A DNA stretch of 64,000 nucleotides, taken from positions 18,446,101 to 18,510,100 of the forward strand of contig NC_092677.1 of assembly GCF_964355755.1 (NCBI RefSeq), read 5' to 3'. Of this stretch, positions 60,301 to 64,000 are shown one piece after another. The notes under the pieces were generated by a model. That model ran no database searches, was not told the DNA's origin, and was given only the letters and a program-made list of their open reading frames with translations. A program made the translations under genes and the position numbers. This DNA is from Antedon mediterranea (Eukaryota > Echinodermata > Crinoidea > Comatulida > Antedonidae). The first letter of the stretch is position 1. The number at the start of each line of letters is the position of its first letter.

Positions 60301-63300
60301 TTTAAACATGTTTAATTTTCTCACGATTACGACTCGTCTTAAGTGAACGGTTTGTCGGGCCTCGTCGTACGACGATGTCAGAGTTGGCCTAGGTATATTA
60401 AAACAAATAGGGTAGATAATCTAGCATTTTAAGAGAAACAAATTGCAAAGATTTTTCTTTTTTAAATGATCACATAGTGATTCATTCACAAATGGTCACA
60501 TAGTGATGCGGAGATAACAAATTAAGCATCACACCTCTGTCACTCATCTTAGCTCAAATTAGATTAGATATGCAAATTAGGGTGAAATTACAGGATTTTA
60601 TCACAGATTTGTTCAGAATGTACATATTTGTATTTGCATTCTGAATAAATCAACTCTCTCTGAGATATAGTAACGCTGTAATTTCACCCTAATTTGCATA
60701 TTTAAGTTAATTTGCATATCATCGGGATGATTGACAGATGTATAGTGTGACGCTCAACTTTTTAATCTCCTCATCATATGTGACCGGCCATTTAAAAACG
60801 AAAAGTCCCTGTTTGCAATTTGATTCACTTTGGGCTTTTTTTTAAAAGACATATTGCATAGCCTAAAAGACAAATAGTAAATTATATTTTATATCATAAA
60901 CCTCTTAAAATACCTGTGCTTTTCTATGACATTTTATACAATAATTTATTAAAAATTATAGTATAAAATAAAGTATGTAAGGTCCAATTTGGTAACTTTA
61001 TGTCCCTAGCAAGTCTAGGGACCAATTTGGCTAATCTTTTTGGTTACAAGTAATAGATATTCCAGGTGGCTCACTTTGGAGCTGGACCTTAGCCTTGAAG
61101 GCCATTTGTAGTTGAAAAGCCATGCAAGGTGGATGTATATTATTGCAATGAAGTAATAGCTATGTTAAACTATAGTATGCGGCAATATAGGCTATATGTT
61201 CTGGTACAAAGTAGTTAGCACAATCTTTGGTGAGTTTTAAGTTTATATTACCTTTATTGATGGATTGATACACATAATAAACAAACCGATTCAGTCAAAG
61301 CTAAATTGTTTATTAAAATGTCTTAGTATTTTAGGCCTTCTTTGATGTTAATTAACCAATCAATTAGTATTTCATGTCACTCATTGGTGTTTGTTGTACC
61401 ATGGTTGTTTGTTTTTTTATAATTTGATCACTTGATCTTGAAAATGGTCCATGATGGTTCCGAAACGTCGATCTTCTTGTTTTTTTGTCATTAAATTTTA
61501 TTGTAAAGTTATATAGTAAGCGTCTATTAATTCGTGATTTATACTGTATTTATGTTTATGGTGGTTGAGCCATTTGGGCCACACCTTAATTTGCTATTGG
61601 CTATAAGTATACTCATCTGTTATATATTTAAACTGTCTTTGGTTTTATTCTAGCCTGAACTACTTGGTGTTTAATTATTTGAGAGATTATCATTGTTTAA
61701 TTTGTATAACTTTACTAGTATCATTTGCTATTGTCTTATTACTGTACTCATAGGAGATATTTTGTTGTTTCAGTTAATCGGTTTATGAATGGATGACAAT
61801 AAAGATTCGCATTAAAGGTGTGCATAAAATTAGAGTGATTTGGCCAGAACAAAGAATTATGAATAATCTGATTTTTAATCAACATAATATATTACGGGAA
61901 TAAATAAATAATTCGGTTTATGTTTACTTACATTACTAGCATATCTTTAATTTCATGTGCGTTATTTGTAATAAATTCTGTGAGGTTGTCACTTGTCAAG
62001 TAGTTAGAACGATTGCCTGTAAACACATTGTAAACCTGTGTGTCGGTTTCTGTAAGTCCAGACTCGGGAATCAATAAACGAAGTGAGTAAACTCCTTCAT
62101 TAACGAAGTATAATATGCCACCATATTCTTTGGAAATTTTGTCAAAACTGAAAAAAAAAATCGTATGCCGTACATTAGTCCAACCCCGGTGGCTAAATGT
62201 GACATCAATTATTCACAACACAAAAAATAAATAAGAAAAGTGCATGCATTACAAATAAACTTTAATCACTATTACTAAATTCTCAAATTCGTCTTCTCCT
62301 ATTTCAAATTGTTGTATCTGTATTTTCGCCACCAGATTTGAATGTGGAAGGTTAGACCAGCAAACATCTTTATAGCTTCGGAGGAGAATAATACTCTCTT
62401 TCAACTTTTAATTTAGTTTTAGAAGAGTTTAGTGAGGTATTTTAATGTTTGTTTTGCGATTGATTATTCCTTAAGGTTCAACTTACTGTAGAACTGACAG
62501 ATTTATAACATAGGCCCTAATTGTTACCCACTAGCCTCGTTTTGGGATACTTTTGTATTTTTACTTACGCAAACATGTTCTTGTTGCAAATGGTGATTCC
62601 TGGAAATTCAAGCTGCTTTTCAATCCGATATTCAACTTTTGTATTAGTTGGTCGACTTATAAACTTGGTAACACATTTATAAAGCTGGAAATGTAGTCCA
62701 ACAAAGGCACATCCAATAAGGAAAATCCAAACCAACCTAATCAAAATGATAGACAAATATATATTTTTTTAATGTCAATACATTCCTATACATACCGGTG
62801 GACATTTTAAGCAGTCAAATTTATTTTCTATTTAAGCAAAGATGCCTCCATAAATAGAGAGAATGAAACATTAAAATTAGAATAAAAAGAACAATACAAG
62901 ATTACAATCAATGTCCTAGCAGCATGAAGAGTGACATTCAGTCTTCTCTAGTCCTAGTTAAAAGCAATTTCTATAGAAAATAATGAATTAACAGATCATT
63001 TTAAATTACTTAATCTCCCTCTCTCTCCACTCTCCCTCTCACATGTTTGCTTATTGTTAGGCCTAAATCAAAGTTTCTTCCATACAAATACTTTTAGGAT
63101 AATTATGTATATACTAGTTGTAATACATATTTGCTATATTTTATTTTTCTAAGGTTACATATTCGCTTAAAAGTATGGTTCTTTATTTGGCACGCGTTTT
63201 TATAATTTGCCTCTTGTAATAAATTTAGTTTCTTAAACTGAATGATATGCCTTTACAAATTGATTAAAATCATTGGAAATTTAAAAATCTATGCGAGTTT

Positions 63301-63461
63301 TATTTCTTATATGAAATGTAAGTACCTTATTGCATGCCTTACCTTCTAACTTTAGATGTTCCTTTGATTAGGTGTTTTACCCCATGAAAATTAGTATTGT
63401 CACCAAACTCATTGACATTATTTTTCCAAAAAGTACCCGCGGAATTCACCTGCGTATCCAT
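48340..63461 (-). CDS. Degenerin/ENaC/ASIC-family sodium channel subunit
   Basis: Exons, in gene order: 63461-63343, 62736-62569, 62147-61932, 60179-60061, 55735-55551, 54947-54821, 54484-54425, 54192-54018, 53486-53007, 48850-48759, 48494-48340. All phases agree; total 1896 nt, 631 residues. Landmarks: His26-Gly27 gating pair; TM1 about 41-60; FPGITICN at 84-91 (family FPAxTICN); CRFKNKEC and SYGFCFQF in the finger/palm; Gly-rich GAGHGLKLILN and GFAVMIH (palm); cysteine-rich thumb (CNPDMNYSQSKCFLDC, CHCKTYY, CNSCTYPC); NLVNMEVYY before TM2; DIGGALGLFFGAS with the G-A-S selectivity filter at 592-594, then LLTFLE. It would form part of a trimeric cation channel in the plasma membrane. The gating stimulus (acid, peptide, mechanical) cannot be read from sequence. 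Residues 390-549 are an unusual extracellular insertion. Confidence 0.92.
49460..51567 (-). pseudogene. LINE relic (endonuclease and start of RT) in a channel-gene intron
   Basis: Reading down from 51,567: a polar leader (GFRFQRHSQRQSKNKR), then after breaks LLINVYLPYDNNADNF and ENDLILSDLSYLG (APE endonuclease), then ALINSLENGNHPDLMVWL and ICFNAMPCHGHV...LVPI, which matches the first RT motifs. Several breaks. It lies on the same strand as the channel gene, between exons 9 and 10, with a small MITE inserted at 50,434-50,582. Confidence 0.6.
50434..50582. mobile_element. Short MITE nested in the LINE relic
   Basis: Inverted ends TTCCCACTAGAACGTAACGC and GCGTCGCTAGTGGGAA pair with a few mismatches. 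The inner part holds AATCACAAGCGAATAAG and CGCTTGTGATTGG arms. No clear target duplication was seen. Confidence 0.65.
51570..53006. other. Channel-gene intron sequence
   Basis: No exon, repeat terminus or RNA gene was recognised in this part of intron 9. Confidence 0.35.
53007..53486 (-). CDS. Exon 9 of the Deg/ENaC gene: extracellular insertion
   Basis: The 480-nt exon (phase 2 at both ends) encodes residues 390-549. It lies between the FPS motif ending at Ser365 and the pre-TM2 strand NLVNMEVYY starting at 552. ASICs have about 25-30 residues in this interval; here there are 186. Five N-glycosylation sequons (NIT, NLT, NFT, NDT, NLT) support extracellular exposure. No known domain was recognised. 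The phase-symmetric exon could be skipped without frame change. Confidence 0.85.
54541..54745. repeat. Dispersed repeat fragment in a channel-gene intron
   Basis: It shares TTTTTCACGCTGCTGCT, TATGTGACAATAAAATGACA and AATAAGCGAGCAGCGTTTTT with 30,304-30,900, with internal deletions. Confidence 0.7.
55950..59270. mobile_element. Putative 3.3-kb transposon with ~330-bp inverted ends
   Basis: The left end (55,975-56,280) and right end (58,790-59,235) are inverted relatives. Shared segments include TTTTTTGTTAAAAGCAAA, GAAAAAAATATGTTGCCA and CCAAGATGGCCGCCA with complements. The core between them (57,100-58,650) is less AT-rich and has broken open frames (for example MEQNRNSENCFTFRG and IINVNKSNYYVDPVNYM-like stretches) that I could not assign. 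The outer limits are approximate and no target duplication was found. Confidence 0.45.
56521..56742 (-). mobile_element. Fragment of the second CTAG-ended (Helitron-like) family, copy 2
   Basis: It starts CTAGAGGGTTAGACCTCTAG, a hairpin at the CTAG end, preceded by host A, and shares several blocks with 13,521-13,735. It lies inside the 55.95-59.27 kb repeat. Confidence 0.6.
59271..60060. other. Channel-gene intron sequence
   Basis: AT-rich; no exon or repeat terminus was recognised. Confidence 0.35.
60209..60392. mobile_element. Short MITE just upstream of channel exon 4
   Basis: Inverted ends AAGGCCAAATCAGAGAGCAT...GATGACGCCCGACAAA and TTTGTCGGGCCTCGTCGTACG...GAGTTGGCCT pair with some mismatches around a central TTTAAACATGTTTAA region. 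The nearest edge is about 30 bases from the exon 4 acceptor. Confidence 0.65.
60492..60785. mobile_element. MITE with long inverted repeats
   Basis: The left arm (GGTCACATAGTGATG, CTCATC, ATATGCAAATTAGGGTGAAA) pairs with the right arm (TTTCACCCTAATTTGCATAT, CTCCTCATCATATGTGACC) around a spacer of about 90 bases. No ORF. Confidence 0.65.
60786..61931. other. Channel-gene intron sequence
   Basis: No exon was recognised. A GGTTCCGAAACGTCGAT motif near 61,457, similar to CGAAACGTCGAG at 48,287, may be the 3' end of an old retroelement. Confidence 0.35.
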
Positions 63462-63813
63462 TGCCAGTCTAATGCAAGTTAAGTAGCAGAATCAGCAACC
63501 TAAATGACGTTTATTAAATCAATATCGGCAGAGGTTTAATATAAATAGAATTAGAACTTGACAGGAGCCTGTAAAAGTGTGATATTTGTTTCCATAGTCG
63601 TTTCCTATTCAGCGCTGTCTTGGGTTTGTTGTGAAAACCAACAATCTATTTGATTTCGCAAACGTTTCCATATTGATTATATTAATTGCTTCTGAATACA
63701 ATGGCTCTTGTTGACATTGTAAAATGATTATCTCATCGTCTCAACTAAATTGATGTATTCCATGGTTCAATATTACAATATTTATACTGTATTATGTCAG
63801 GACACATAATATA

Positions 63814-63990
63814 AGTGGAGTTGTGGCTTGGTGGTTATGGAGTGGAGTTGTGGCTTGGTGGTTATGGAGTGGAGTTGTGGCTTGGTGGTTATGATGCTTG
63901 GCTACTAATCTAAGGGTCCTGGGTTCAAGTCCTGTCATATGTCAGGATTTTTTCTCATGGCAATTTGCAACCCCACTCTCAAAGACTTGT
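63814..63990 (+). mobile_element. tRNA-derived SINE with triplicated 5' head
   Basis: A 27-bp unit (AGTGGAGTTGTGGCTTGGTG plus GTTATGG) is present three times (63,814-63,894). It contains a pol III box A match (TGGCTTGGTGG). About 27 bases after the third copy is a box B match, GGTTCAAGTCC (63,922-63,932). The arrangement is that of a tRNA gene head continuing into a non-tRNA body (CATGGCAATTTGCAACC) that runs to the window edge. The clover-leaf is imperfect, so a functional tRNA is unlikely. Confidence 0.65.
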
Positions 63991-64000
63991 AATAAGTCTT

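Noticed and set aside
63868-63940. Functional tRNA gene
   Set aside because: Box A and box B matches are present, but the acceptor and anticodon stems do not pair well and the head is triplicated, so a SINE is the better reading.

Overview
This is eukaryotic nuclear DNA: AT-rich, intron-rich and full of transposon relics. The mix suggests a marine invertebrate, most likely a deuterostome such as an echinoderm. The grounds are long introns, phase-1 EGF exons, many non-LTR retrotransposon relics, a DIRS/Ngaro-style gag-like ORF, Helitrons, PIF/Harbinger-like elements, and a very high density of the octamer TAGGCCTA. The species assignment is inference.

Three host genes can be built exon by exon with consistent splice phases. 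(1) A plus-strand secreted EGF-repeat gene runs from about 10.2 kb (or 1.7 kb) to 27,706. It has a signal-peptide exon, seven mini-exons of 27-42 nt, three EGF exons and a short terminal exon, with every junction after the signal-peptide exon in phase 1. A partial paralogue follows at 31.3-32.3 kb. (2) A plus-strand cytochrome b5 gene (41,177-46,224) has six exons and encodes 131 residues with heme ligands His39 and His63 and a C-terminal membrane anchor. (3) A minus-strand Deg/ENaC/ASIC-family channel gene (63,461-48,340) has eleven exons and encodes 631 residues. It carries a roughly 150-residue extracellular insertion on one exon. Genes 2 and 3 converge, with stop codons 2.1 kb apart.

The rest is mostly mobile DNA. 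Six copies of one non-autonomous Helitron family are present. Three lie head to tail (3,337-6,607). One (15,052-16,473) sits in an intron of the EGF gene, and the paralogous intron at 31.4 kb still has the empty site, which fixes its ends to the base. Around 20.7-25.3 kb there is a nest: a gag-like minus-strand ORF cut by a PIF/Harbinger-like element (itself carrying a LINE 3' end) and by a foldback MITE, running in frame into a 29-unit, 54/57-bp minisatellite with a 447-bp higher-order repeat. LINE relics occur at 0.7, 11, 13.7, 17.3, 20, 23.5, 35.7-38.2, 38.6-40 and 49.5-51.6 kb. A degenerate transposase-like gene at 34.1-35.4 kb may be related to RAG1/Transib. Several MITEs have readable target duplications. 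A tRNA-derived SINE with a triplicated head lies at 63.8 kb.

Established by reading: splice phases, target duplications, terminal motifs, ORF continuity. Inferred: family names of degraded elements, promoter use, expression. No database search was possible.
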